The notes below the pieces were generated by a model. It ran no database searches. It saw nothing but the letters and a program-made list of their open reading frames with translations, and had not been told where the DNA came from. A stretch of DNA of 64,000 nucleotides from an uncultured Rickettsiales bacterium. Its GTDB lineage: Bacteria; Pseudomonadota; Alphaproteobacteria; RF32; CAG-239. Position 1 is the stretch's first letter. The number at the start of each line of letters is the position of its first letter. The stretch spans positions 44,667 through 108,666 of the forward strand of contig URXV01000004.1 in assembly GCA_900551865.1 (NCBI GenBank), in the 5' to 3' direction. The translations under genes were made by a program, and so were the position numbers. Below are positions 44,972 through 53,572 of this stretch, one piece after another.

Positions 44972-46039
44972 ATGACCAAACCAATTTTAGCGGCAATGTT
45001 ATCATGCGAGGGCTTGACTCTTACCGAAGAGGAAAAAAAGCTTTTTGCGGAATATAATCCGCTTGGAGTCAGCTTATTTGCGCGTAATTTTAAATCAAAG
45101 CAACAGGCTAAAAATCTGATAGATGAAATACGCGAAACAATCGGACGGGACGATGTTTTGATTGCGGTCGATGAGGAAGGCGGCCGCGTTTCCCGGTTGG
45201 CAAATGCCGGATTCCCCGTCTATACCTCGGCAGAAACGCTGGGCAGCATGGTAGAAATATGCAGCTGCTGGCATGCAGTTTTGATTTCCAAAAATCTTCG
45301 GTCACTGGGAATTAATGTTAATTATGCTCCGGTCGTAGATAAGAAGACAAATCCGCAAAGCGAAGTTCTGACCAGCAGGTGTTTTAGTGCGGATGAAGAA
45401 GAAATAGAAAGCCGTGCCGGTATAATGGCCGAAACCTATATGGATAACGGAATATGTCCCTGTATCAAACATATTCCGGGGCATTTTTCAACATTGAATG
45501 ATCCTCATCTGAGCGTTCCTGAAACAGAACTGTCGCGTTGGGAAATTGAAAAAAAGACTGCTTATTTGCATTCGTTCAGCAAATTTCCTCTTGCGATGAC
45601 TTCCCATATATTGTTAAAAAGTTTTGATGAGGAACATCCGGCAACACAATCTCCAAAGGTTATTTCCGAATTAATACGCGGATATTTGGAATTTGACGGT
45701 TTTCTCTTGAGTGATGCAATTGATATGCATGCCTTAAAAGGAACAATTGCTGAAAGGGCATCTCTTAGCATAAGAGCCGGGGTTGATGCCGTTTGCTGTT
45801 GTTCGGGACGGATAAAAGACCTGACGGCAGTTTGCGGCGAACGATGCTTTATGACCGAAAAATCGTTGCAACGATTTGCCAACATAAAAAAAGTTATTCA
45901 TAACAAGCCTAAATGTGTTGATGTTAAAAATATTGAACTGCAATATAAAGAAAAGATTGGCAGTATGCTTAATGTGAAATGTTCCTATGATGCAACTGAA
46001 GTATTGCATCAAATGTTGAAGAAAGGAGAAAACTTATGA
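44972..46039 (+). CDS. nagZ: Beta-N-acetylhexosaminidase NagZ
   Basis: This 355-residue GH3 enzyme releases GlcNAc from peptidoglycan fragments in the cytoplasm. It has VDEEGGRVSRL, KHIPGHFSTLNDPHLSVPE, which carries the Asp-x-His dyad, and the nucleophile Asp in FLLSDAIDM. The last positions differ from the common KHFPGHG and SDDL forms but keep the catalytic residues. It starts 7 bp after the SPOR gene behind AGGAAAA. Confidence 0.88.
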   Translation: MTKPILAAMLSCEGLTLTEEEKKLFAEYNPLGVSLFARNFKSKQQAKNLIDEIRETIGRDDVLIAVDEEGGRVSRLANAGFPVYTSAETLGSMVEICSCWHAVLISKNLRSLGINVNYAPVVDKKTNPQSEVLTSRCFSADEEEIESRAGIMAETYMDNGICPCIKHIPGHFSTLNDPHLSVPETELSRWEIEKKTAYLHSFSKFPLAMTSHILLKSFDEEHPATQSPKVISELIRGYLEFDGFLLSDAIDMHALKGTIAERASLSIRAGVDAVCCCSGRIKDLTAVCGERCFMTEKSLQRFANIKKVIHNKPKCVDVKNIELQYKEKIGSMLNVKCSYDATEVLHQMLKKGENL

Positions 46040-46260
46040 TATGGGTCTTAGTGGCAATTATTGTAATTGCTATATATAATGCGGAAAGGCTGCCGCATTT
46101 GATGAATAAAATCAAAGATGAAGTTCCTCATCTGGTTGAAGCCGGAAAAAAGGCGTCTAAGGAAATAAAAGAAAAGGCTCAGGCTGCGCATCAGGAAAAA
46201 AGTTCCGGAAAAAAGGAAAAGACAGTAGTGCCGGAAAATACATCGGAAGATAAAGAATAA
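46036..46260 (+). CDS. TatA/TatB-like small membrane protein
   Basis: This 74-residue protein has an N-terminal membrane helix (MIWVLVAIIVIAIY), then NAERLPHLMNKIKDEV, which resembles the FGPERLPEL hinge and amphipathic helix of TatA/TatB, and a Lys/Glu-rich tail. The usual Phe-Gly of the hinge is replaced by Tyr-Asn. The start overlaps the nagZ stop (ATGA), and TatA is expected near this position in alphaproteobacteria, although scpA, scpB, tatB and tatC are missing here. Confidence 0.55.
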   Translation: MIWVLVAIIVIAIYNAERLPHLMNKIKDEVPHLVEAGKKASKEIKEKAQAAHQEKSSGKKEKTVVPENTSEDKE

Positions 46261-46265
46261 TCCAA

Positions 46266-46289
46266 AGCCGCCGTTATGGCGGCTCTTTT
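46266..46289 (+). terminator. Terminator after the nagZ operon
   Basis: AGCCGCC (46266-46272) and GGCGGCT (46278-46284) form a stem with a 5-nt loop, followed by CTTTT. Confidence 0.85.
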
Positions 46290-46348
46290 ATATTATATCT
46301 GACATTTAAATCAGTTATTCAAATCAAATAACCGCTGAATTCAGTTAA

Positions 46349-47326
46349 TCACTTAAGTGCAGGAATATTCAACTGCGCAAAGTGTCCAGGCTTTATTTTA
46401 ACTGTAGCATAACGCAAATTGTCCGTTTCTATCATATATTCTTCACGTCCTGTGAGTTGTGCGGCCAGCTTATAAAAATCTCTGCCGTTTAATTCCTGTT
46501 TGTACCAATTCATCAGATAAAAAACACAGGCCTGGCTTTTATCCGTAAGGCCGCAGCGTGGACGCCCAGATGGCACATCTGGGTTGGTCACGACACCTTC
46601 CAATCCATAATTTTCAACCTTTTGCGACGAAAACATTGCTTTCCCGGCAAACAAACCGATAATAAGGCATAAGCCTGATGCAATAAACAGCAACTTCTTT
46701 TTAACATAACTTCCGTTGTCTGCATATGTATCTTCAATATCTTCATCGACAGCATAATCAAGCTCCGGCGGCAATCCGTCAAGAATATAAGAACTGTCAT
46801 ATTCAGCGCCGGCTGCCAGATTTTGGGCATCAACAGCTTTAACTATCTCCGTGCTTTGTTTAAGTTCTTCATGCAAGTCGTTTTCCAGTACGCCGGAATC
46901 TCCGCTGCGTGTCTCAATTTCTGTCGACACTGAGCTTTCTCTTGTCTGAGTGTCGTCTGCAAAACTTCCTGCCCGCTCATTTGCGTTTGGATTAGGGGCT
47001 GTTTTTGTTTCTGTCTCTGCTGTAAGAGGGGGAATTTCATTTGTACCTGATGCCGGAAATTCTGTGCCGGTATATCCGGCAGCCGGAGATGCTGCAATAT
47101 TTCCAACCGTATTCTCTGACATTCTTGCCGCTTGCGGCATTATTTTGGCCGGAGCGGCCGGAATATCAGACATAGGGCGAATTTTAGGACGCTTTATTTT
47201 TCTGAGCTTCGGGCGAAAAGCCGGAACAGCATCTGAAACATTGTTGCCTGCATCATTCTGCGGCACAGATGCTGAAGTTGCCGCTGGATTGTTTGTAATT
47301 AAACTGTCCAAACTGTCATCTTCCAT
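46349..47326 (-). CDS. T4SS-cluster protein: Pro-rich cytoplasmic part, one membrane helix, small periplasmic domain
   Basis: This is a 325-residue protein. The first 210 residues are disordered and rich in Pro, Ala, Thr and Glu, with a basic patch (FRPKLRKIKRPKIRP). One membrane helix follows (KKLLFIASGLCLIIGLFAG). The C-terminal 90 residues contain C-G-L-T-D-K-S-Q-A-C and an aromatic helix (YLMNWYKQELNGRDFY). I do not recognise the family. It is the last gene of the cluster, 12 bp after the secretin-like gene. By topology it resembles bitopic VirB8/VirB10/DotF-like components, but that is only inference. Confidence 0.7.
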   Translation of the reverse strand: MEDDSLDSLITNNPAATSASVPQNDAGNNVSDAVPAFRPKLRKIKRPKIRPMSDIPAAPAKIMPQAARMSENTVGNIAASPAAGYTGTEFPASGTNEIPPLTAETETKTAPNPNANERAGSFADDTQTRESSVSTEIETRSGDSGVLENDLHEELKQSTEIVKAVDAQNLAAGAEYDSSYILDGLPPELDYAVDEDIEDTYADNGSYVKKKLLFIASGLCLIIGLFAGKAMFSSQKVENYGLEGVVTNPDVPSGRPRCGLTDKSQACVFYLMNWYKQELNGRDFYKLAAQLTGREEYMIETDNLRYATVKIKPGHFAQLNIPALK

Positions 47327-47338
47327 TTGCTTTCCCCG

Positions 47339-48628
47339 TTAAATTCTGTTTTTAATTTTTTCGTCTGTCTTCAGCATTCTGACTAATCTTGGTACGATAT
47401 AAACAATCGTTTCGGTTCCCTGTGCCGCCGGGCCGAAGATTTCGCTGGGCAGCCCGATAATAAGAAAGTTTTCGCCAAGCTTGTTGCGTACCTTAAATTT
47501 GGTAATTTCTCCCTCCGTCGTATCCAGCGTAATTTCAGAATATATACGGTTATTCTTTTCCATGCCCGCTTTAGCCAGAATTGACAGCGGATATTCCATA
47601 TTATCAAGCTTTCCGCAGCGTCCTACGTCAAAACGGGAAAACCAGCGGGTCGGGACGATGAAACGTCCTTCTGAAATATCCTGGACAGTGGCGTATTTGC
47701 CGACGAATTTTCGCAGCTGCTCCAGCGAAATGTCATTCGTAACGGTCAAGATTCTGCCGATAACTCCGGTTTGGGCCGTCGCGATGCTGCCGAATTTAAA
47801 ATCCTTCAACAAATCGTTCCAAACCACGCCGCAAGGTTCTTTAGCAATCACTCTGAAAACGCTGACATCATACATAATCATTGTCGGGTTGTCTTCAAAG
47901 TCATTAATCAGCTCGTTAATCTTATCAATAGTTTCCAAATTGGTTTCAAATGTTATGGTATAATCCCGCCAATTGGTAACCATATCCGTAATTCCCGCTC
48001 CGCGCAAAACGTCCAAAAAACCAAGCATAAGCGTTCTGGAACTTGGTGCGTAAAGGGTGAAGCTTGCTCTTCTGCTTAAAATAAGAGAGTTCGTTTTTGC
48101 ATCATAACGGTAAAACAAATCTGCCGAACGGGATACCATCTCAACGACTTCTTTAAAACTGCCGTTCAAATTCTTGCCATAAAGCGCCGGATAAGGAGCG
48201 TCTTTGGCAACAAGCGTAATTCCGGCTTCCTCTGTCAGCTTAAATAAAGCTTGTTCGGCAGGGATATTGTCAAACGTAAAATTCCTCACCTCAAATTCAG
48301 GCAGAGCATCATTTACGTCATTGCGGTCAATTCGGAAAGATACATTGTTGTGCGGAAGAATCTGCACCATTTCCTGTGTCTTCCAATTAACATTGCAGCG
48401 CAGCGGCGTTTCCAAATCCAAATCATTGGCGCGAAACGTCGTCCGCAGCATATAAGGGTTCTCTTGCGGTAAAATCATAAAATTATCCGTAGCGCTTCCG
48501 TTTACGGTCGTATTGGTAATAACCGTTTCTCCGTCGCTCTGATAAGCGTTGCAGGAAATAACCGCCAGCAGGGAAAGCAATAAAAAATATCCTTTTTTAA
48601 ATTTGAAAAAACTAAATTTATTCATCAT
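47339..48628 (-). CDS. Secretin-like lipoprotein (PilN-like)
   Basis: This encodes about 429 residues with a lipoprotein signal (MMNKFSFFKFKKGYFLLLSL, lipobox VISC). A secretin N-domain-like stretch (FTFDNIPAEQALFKLTEEAG) is followed by a second N-domain-like repeat (VTNWRDYTITFETNLETIDK) and a C-terminal beta region ending ETIVYIVPRLVRM, which resembles the end of the secretin barrel domain. It recalls PilN, the lipoprotein secretin of type IVb pili on IncI plasmids, but the barrel region is short. It likely forms or lines the outer-membrane channel. The start (ATGATG) overlaps the upstream gene's stop. Confidence 0.6.
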   Translation of the reverse strand: MMNKFSFFKFKKGYFLLLSLLAVISCNAYQSDGETVITNTTVNGSATDNFMILPQENPYMLRTTFRANDLDLETPLRCNVNWKTQEMVQILPHNNVSFRIDRNDVNDALPEFEVRNFTFDNIPAEQALFKLTEEAGITLVAKDAPYPALYGKNLNGSFKEVVEMVSRSADLFYRYDAKTNSLILSRRASFTLYAPSSRTLMLGFLDVLRGAGITDMVTNWRDYTITFETNLETIDKINELINDFEDNPTMIMYDVSVFRVIAKEPCGVVWNDLLKDFKFGSIATAQTGVIGRILTVTNDISLEQLRKFVGKYATVQDISEGRFIVPTRWFSRFDVGRCGKLDNMEYPLSILAKAGMEKNNRIYSEITLDTTEGEITKFKVRNKLGENFLIIGLPSEIFGPAAQGTETIVYIVPRLVRMLKTDEKIKNRI

Positions 48629-49115
48629 TTTCTTCTTTCTTCTGGATAATTTTTTCCTGTTCAGCCATGAGCTTGGCCACGACGTCATCAATGCTCTGGC
48701 CGGCACCCTTTGTCGGATCATCTGATTGGTCGGTAAAACCGCCAAAAGCGTCTTTCGCCGCACTCAAATCCGCTTCTTTTTTCGCCGCCATATCAACGGA
48801 AGAGTTTCTTTCCAGTTCCTGCTTATATAAACTTAGATTTTTTTCCAGTGCAGCTACACCGCCCTTAATCTTTTTCTCGACATACGGGTGGAGTTCTTTG
48901 TGTTCAATAATATAATCTCCGGTCTCGCATAATTCATTTAAGACATCAATAATATAAGGGTAAAAAGGATAATCCTCCACGGCAATGTTTCCCATACGAA
49001 TACACCGAGCCGCAATTCTTGACACTGTACGGTCATAATAATCCCGTATCAGAACATAATTGTCTATATACCAAAGCGATTCCTTTGTTACTGAAATTTC
49101 ATCATTGTCTGCCAT
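48618..49115 (-). CDS. T4SS-cluster hypothetical protein
   Basis: This 165-residue cytoplasmic protein lacks a signal or membrane segment. The first 110 residues are helical and aromatic (ESLWYIDNYVLIRDYYDRTV, FYPYIIDVLNELC). The end is charged and probably disordered or coiled. I recognise no family. It overlaps the secretin-like gene downstream and is 54 bp after the large acidic protein gene, so the four genes 46349-52217 likely form one operon. Confidence 0.75.
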   Translation of the reverse strand: MADNDEISVTKESLWYIDNYVLIRDYYDRTVSRIAARCIRMGNIAVEDYPFYPYIIDVLNELCETGDYIIEHKELHPYVEKKIKGGVAALEKNLSLYKQELERNSSVDMAAKKEADLSAAKDAFGGFTDQSDDPTKGAGQSIDDVVAKLMAEQEKIIQKKEENDE

Positions 49116-49169
49116 GGCATTACCCTCCGGTTCCTAACGCTAAAGGAAAGAATAGTCTTTGTAAATAGT

Positions 49170-52100
49170 TTATTGTTTGTTATTATCAGGCTTATCTTCT
49201 TCGCCGTCGTCTTCAACATATTCCCATTCCCAGTCTCCATCTTCTTCGGCCGGAATTTCGTTGCCGTTCTCGTCAACATATTCCCACTCCCAGTCCTCGC
49301 CGTCTTCTGCTGTTTCCTGAACGGTATCTGCAATAGTATCTGAACCAGCTGCGTCTAAGACATTATTTGATGACGGGGAAACAGCAGCAGAAGGAAGCTT
49401 TTGAGATTGTACATAGCCGCTGCCATCAGAGGAATGCGCTGAAGTTGTGCTGTAATCGTTCGCGTCAGACATAATTTGCTTATCGGTAATAAGCATATCG
49501 CTGTCTTTTCCGACATTCTCGTCATCACTGTATTCGTCTAAGGCGATAGGCTCATTCAATGAAGAAATATCAACGCTGTCAGCCGTTAAAGCCGCCCGGA
49601 TTTTATCCAGCTCAGCGCTATATCTGCTGGGACTTTCCTGTTGGAAAGAAACCGTTCCTGTACCATTTGCCGCATCATCGCTTGTTGTTTCGTTTTGCGG
49701 CAGGATACCTTGCGGCTCAAAGTCTGTATGTTGAGGATGATATGACTCATCGTCTTGATTTAACAGCATATCAGCAGATGTGTTATCCGATGCAAGAAGT
49801 GAATTCAAATCTTCCGTTTCATTTGTTGGTGCTAAGGTTTCTTGCCGTGTATCAAACATCGAAATGCCATCGCTTGCCGGCAAAGGAGTTCCTGTAGTAC
49901 TTTCTGCCATACTTTCTGCATCGGCATTATCTTTGGAAAATGATTGGAGAGTATCTTCGCCTGCATTTTCTTTATTGGTATTTTTTTGTGAAAGTGAATG
50001 GAAAACGTCTTCGTCAAAGCTGTTGCTGTCGGCATTTTCTTCTTGTGCCTGCTGTTTTGCCAGACTTTGCGACATAAACTGGCTTAGAGCGTCAATTCCT
50101 TCTGCTGAAGAAATATTTTCCGGTAAAGTAAAGTCCAAATCATCAGACGGTATTTCCGGAACATCTGCCGTTTGGCTGGACGATACGGCAGCTTCATTCC
50201 TTTGTCCATCGTGTTCATCCTGTGTCAGGGAAAAATCTTTTTCTGGGAGAGAAAAATTCAGGTCGTCGGAAAAAGATGTTTCACTTGTGTTGACAGGCTC
50301 TTCGTTGCTTATGTCAGCAAAACCGGCAGAAAAATCTCCGGTTGTGGAAAAATCCTGTTCCGGAATGCCGTCAGGCAGGGCAAAATCCAAGTCGTCGCCG
50401 TTTAAGTCATCAATACTTGCAATGCGTTCTTTGGAATTATCGTTATTTTGGTTGCTAGGACTGTTGCCCTCTTCGTTGGAATCCTCCCTTGCCGAAGATT
50501 TTGCAGCATTTTGCTGCGGAGCTTTCGGCAAAACAAAGTCTAAATCATCTGAACCGAAAGAAACAGAATGATTTAATATCGGGTCATCAATACTGTCATT
50601 TGTAATATTATCGCTTGTTTGGGTAGAATATCCGCCGACGGTATTGGTTTCATCATATAAATTATCCAGCGAATTTAACCTTGCGGTCAAATCATCTTTT
50701 TCAGTCTCCGGCTGTTCAGTTAAAATATTTTCCTCCAGAGGGGGAACGTCTAAACGGATATGGTCAAAATTGTCATCATATTTATATGCCGTGTTGCGGA
50801 TTGTTCCGTCAAAAGCCTGAGGAATTCTCTGATTGTCAGTCCGATCCTCCGCGTGTTTGGGCGCCGTCGGTGCTTTATCCGAAACTATCGCAGCCGGCTG
50901 TTGTGCCGCCTGAGAAATCTGTGGGGAAAATGGTTGCTGTAAGCTGCTGTTAATGACATCAGTTTGATTCTCTCTGTTCTTCTTCTTTTTTCTTCTTTTC
51001 TTTTTGTGTTCTTCCCCAAAAGTACGTTCTTCTCCAAATGTGTGCTCCTCGCCAAAGGTACGCTCACTGCTTAGGTTGGGTTCATCTCCCAAATTTGTAA
51101 CCGGTTCAAAGTGCAGGGGAATGTCATCATCGCTACGGGGGTGCAAACCGGCAGGTATATCCGTTGCCGTAATTCTCTTGTCGCCTTCGCTGAGAGGCTT
51201 TATTGCCGAACTTTTTATATTTCGTGCATCTGCCTCAGCCGTAGTTTCCTTCTTATAGACCGGCGGAATATTTTGCTGAAAATTACTGTCGTTGGGCACT
51301 TTTTCCATATCGGCAGGCAAAGGCTGCGAAACCGTTTCTATAACAACTTTTCTGTCGTTGACTGTCTGTGCATATTCTTTAAACATATTTTGCATTTGTT
51401 GCAAAGACAAAGAAATTTCGTCTTTTATTTCATTCCGAAAAGATTGCAGCCTGTTTTCAACATTCAGATAGTCGGAAATTTCTGTATTTTTCTTGTTGTT
51501 TGCTGTATAAAGTCCCTCCAACAGTTTTGTAATTGAGGCTTGAGAAGCTATTATCCGGCTGTTCAAATCGGCAACATCGTTGTCATCTCTGGTTCTGGAT
51601 GATAAAATCCCTTCTAAAATACGCGAAATTGAAACCTGCGAAGCAATAACGGAGTCTGTTATGCTGCGCGTTTCTTTTAATACATCAAGCAATGAAGCCC
51701 GTGATGTGCGAATTTCATCGGCGATAACGTCAAAAGCGTTGCCAAAATCAGCTGTAACGGTCGCATTTCCTCCTGGCTGAAGTGAGGAAGGAGAAGTGGT
51801 CGGAAACTGCTTAAAAGCGTTTGCCAAAGACTGAGCCAGCGTTTCGGCAAAAGAGGGATCCAGAGTAATACTGCCCCCGGCCATTTGAACAACCCCGCCC
51901 GTTGCGACAGGTGTCGGCGTATCCGTTTTCCCGGCGCCTTCGTCAAAATCTTCCCTGTTGGCTTTGACAAAAGCGATTCCCCTTTCGGTCTTGACTTTTT
52001 CTATATGCTCGACCAGCAAACGCCCGCCCGGCATCCGCTTGAAAAAATCCGTAATATTTTGCGGCAGGGACAGCAACTCTTCATCAAATTCGTCACGCTT

Positions 52101-52217
52101 TGCCTTGTTGAAAATATGAACCTGCCTGAAAATATTCAAATAGCGTTGTGCCACCAGAATCGGGGCTTCTTCCCCGCTGTTGTCACTGCCGAATTCTGCG
52201 TCATTTAAATTTTCCAC
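49170..52217 (-). CDS. Large acidic repeat protein of the T4SS cluster
   Basis: This 1015-residue protein starts with GTG. A helical N-terminal domain (about 20-90, YLNIFRQVHIFNKAKRDEFD and FFKRMPGGRLLVEHIEKVK) is followed by Gly/Thr-rich and coiled segments (to about 300). The rest is disordered and strongly acidic. Internal repeats are TFGEE three times (about 385-402, just before a Lys/Arg patch), SDDLDFxLP-type motifs four times (about 557, 609, 653, 693), and WEWEYV twice at the C-terminus (about 975 and 993). There is no signal or membrane helix. I do not recognise a family. It may be a cytoplasmic organiser of the apparatus or a secreted substrate. Confidence 0.75.
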   Translation of the reverse strand: MENLNDAEFGSDNSGEEAPILVAQRYLNIFRQVHIFNKAKRDEFDEELLSLPQNITDFFKRMPGGRLLVEHIEKVKTERGIAFVKANREDFDEGAGKTDTPTPVATGGVVQMAGGSITLDPSFAETLAQSLANAFKQFPTTSPSSLQPGGNATVTADFGNAFDVIADEIRTSRASLLDVLKETRSITDSVIASQVSISRILEGILSSRTRDDNDVADLNSRIIASQASITKLLEGLYTANNKKNTEISDYLNVENRLQSFRNEIKDEISLSLQQMQNMFKEYAQTVNDRKVVIETVSQPLPADMEKVPNDSNFQQNIPPVYKKETTAEADARNIKSSAIKPLSEGDKRITATDIPAGLHPRSDDDIPLHFEPVTNLGDEPNLSSERTFGEEHTFGEERTFGEEHKKKRRKKKKNRENQTDVINSSLQQPFSPQISQAAQQPAAIVSDKAPTAPKHAEDRTDNQRIPQAFDGTIRNTAYKYDDNFDHIRLDVPPLEENILTEQPETEKDDLTARLNSLDNLYDETNTVGGYSTQTSDNITNDSIDDPILNHSVSFGSDDLDFVLPKAPQQNAAKSSAREDSNEEGNSPSNQNNDNSKERIASIDDLNGDDLDFALPDGIPEQDFSTTGDFSAGFADISNEEPVNTSETSFSDDLNFSLPEKDFSLTQDEHDGQRNEAAVSSSQTADVPEIPSDDLDFTLPENISSAEGIDALSQFMSQSLAKQQAQEENADSNSFDEDVFHSLSQKNTNKENAGEDTLQSFSKDNADAESMAESTTGTPLPASDGISMFDTRQETLAPTNETEDLNSLLASDNTSADMLLNQDDESYHPQHTDFEPQGILPQNETTSDDAANGTGTVSFQQESPSRYSAELDKIRAALTADSVDISSLNEPIALDEYSDDENVGKDSDMLITDKQIMSDANDYSTTSAHSSDGSGYVQSQKLPSAAVSPSSNNVLDAAGSDTIADTVQETAEDGEDWEWEYVDENGNEIPAEEDGDWEWEYVEDDGEEDKPDNNKQ

Positions 52218-52281
52218 GACCCCAACCCTTACATAAATTTATAAATTACATAGAAACATATATCATTCCCGCAAAGGGATT

Positions 52282-53256
52282 TTACAAGGCAATGTCCACA
52301 ACTTTATGAATTTTCTTAAAGTCGTCATTGCTGAAGTATATCCGCTCTTCGGGGTTCCACATCAGCCCGTACAGCTGTCCCGTTTCATCTTCCCTGACGC
52401 TGACGACAAAAGCCTGTTGTTCTGTTTTATAATACAAGGCAATATCGCCGACACTGGCAACTTCGCTTGGCGCTATGAACATGACGGCGCGGTTTGACAA
52501 AATAGAGCCTAGGCGTCTTGTACAAAGGCTGACGCCGTAAATGTCCCGTTTGTCATACAGGTTTGCCGGCTTTACGGCTTCTTTTGAAGAAGAACTTCTG
52601 TCGACGACAATAGAGCCGTCTGCTCCTGAAATGCCGAAAACCGGAACTTTCAATGCTTCTAAATCAACAAAATTGCCGCTGTGCTCATTGGCAGGCCGTC
52701 CCATATTGCCGACTTTGTATTTTGTATCGTTATGTGCAATGATTTCTTCCAGAGCGCCTTCAGCATCCAGCCTTTTGACTTCTTCTTTCAGAGTGTCGAC
52801 TTCCATTCCCAAGGCCCTGGCAATACTTTTGTATTCTTTGTCGGAAACTTCTCTTTGCCCCATCTCGATTCTGTGGTATACAGACAAAGTCATATCCGCA
52901 TTTTCCGCAACTTCTATAAGGGTCAGAGATTTGTCGTTTCTGATATATCTCAATGCGGCTCCCAAAACTTTCAGCCCGCTGCTCTTATTAATTTCCTGTC
53001 TGCGTTCCTGCTCTTTTTTCCATGCCATGACAACATCATGCTGCGAATTTTGTTCGTTAACGTACAAATCCTGCAAAGAGCAGTCTAAGACTTCGGCAAC
53101 CAAAATCAGCTGTTCCTGGTTAAGCCTTCTGTATCCTTTTTCTATTTTGGAAATGGCGGAAAGGCTGATGCCAAGCCTGTCGGCCAAATCCTGCATGGAA
53201 ACGCCACGCATCTTGCGGTTAATTCTGATTTGGTTGGGAAATACGATTTCTTCCAT
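52282..53256 (-). CDS. Tandem-HTH XRE-family regulator with C-terminal beta domain
   Basis: This 324-residue regulator carries two XRE helix-turn-helix domains (about 9-66 with SMQDLADRLGISLSAISKIE, and about 92-155 with TLIEVAENADMTLSVYHRIE). The C-terminal domain (about 235-324) resembles the LexA/S24 beta domain in layout, but I see no catalytic Ser-Met pair, so it is likely a sensor or dimerisation domain. The ATG at 53256 is preferred because GAGGT lies 8 nt upstream. It sits between the VirB6-like genes and the acidic protein gene, so it probably controls the T4SS cluster. Confidence 0.82.
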   Translation of the reverse strand: MEEIVFPNQIRINRKMRGVSMQDLADRLGISLSAISKIEKGYRRLNQEQLILVAEVLDCSLQDLYVNEQNSQHDVVMAWKKEQERRQEINKSSGLKVLGAALRYIRNDKSLTLIEVAENADMTLSVYHRIEMGQREVSDKEYKSIARALGMEVDTLKEEVKRLDAEGALEEIIAHNDTKYKVGNMGRPANEHSGNFVDLEALKVPVFGISGADGSIVVDRSSSSKEAVKPANLYDKRDIYGVSLCTRRLGSILSNRAVMFIAPSEVASVGDIALYYKTEQQAFVVSVREDETGQLYGLMWNPEERIYFSNDDFKKIHKVVDIAL

Positions 53257-53572
53257 AGCTTTATACCTCATATGAAAATAATTTTTACTTATAATAGTCT
53301 TGCCAAAAAAATATGCAAGTCAAAAAAGATAAAATTCCTCAAATATGTATAACTTTTGTCAATGCAAACAAAAACTTACGATTCGCTGAAATCTATATAA
53401 CATTTTAGTCCGGCAGCTTGTTAAAGGGTTAGATTTAAAGAAAAAGTTGACAGCTTGTGCCCAAATTGACAAAGCGCACAATCTCTTTGGCAAAGAAGGC
53501 CAGTCTTTTGCCAAAGGCATATTTTTACTGTCCGGGGTGCAAATTTCCTTTTAGGCAGAGAACGCATAAGGA
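53257..53572 (-). promoter_or_regulatory. Control region of the XRE regulator with repeated TTTGGCAAA elements
   Basis: No gene is seen in 316 bp. CTTTGGCAAA (53485-53494) and TTTGCCAAAG (53507-53516) form a perfect inverted repeat with a 12-nt spacer, and a third TTGCCAA lies at 53300-53306. TTGTGC (53455-53460) and GCACAA (53476-53481) form another pair. Minus-strand TTGACT with TATTAT is present near 53290-53330, but with spacing of 21 bp. The large palindrome may be an operator of the regulator or the terminator of the VirB6-like operon. Confidence 0.45.
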
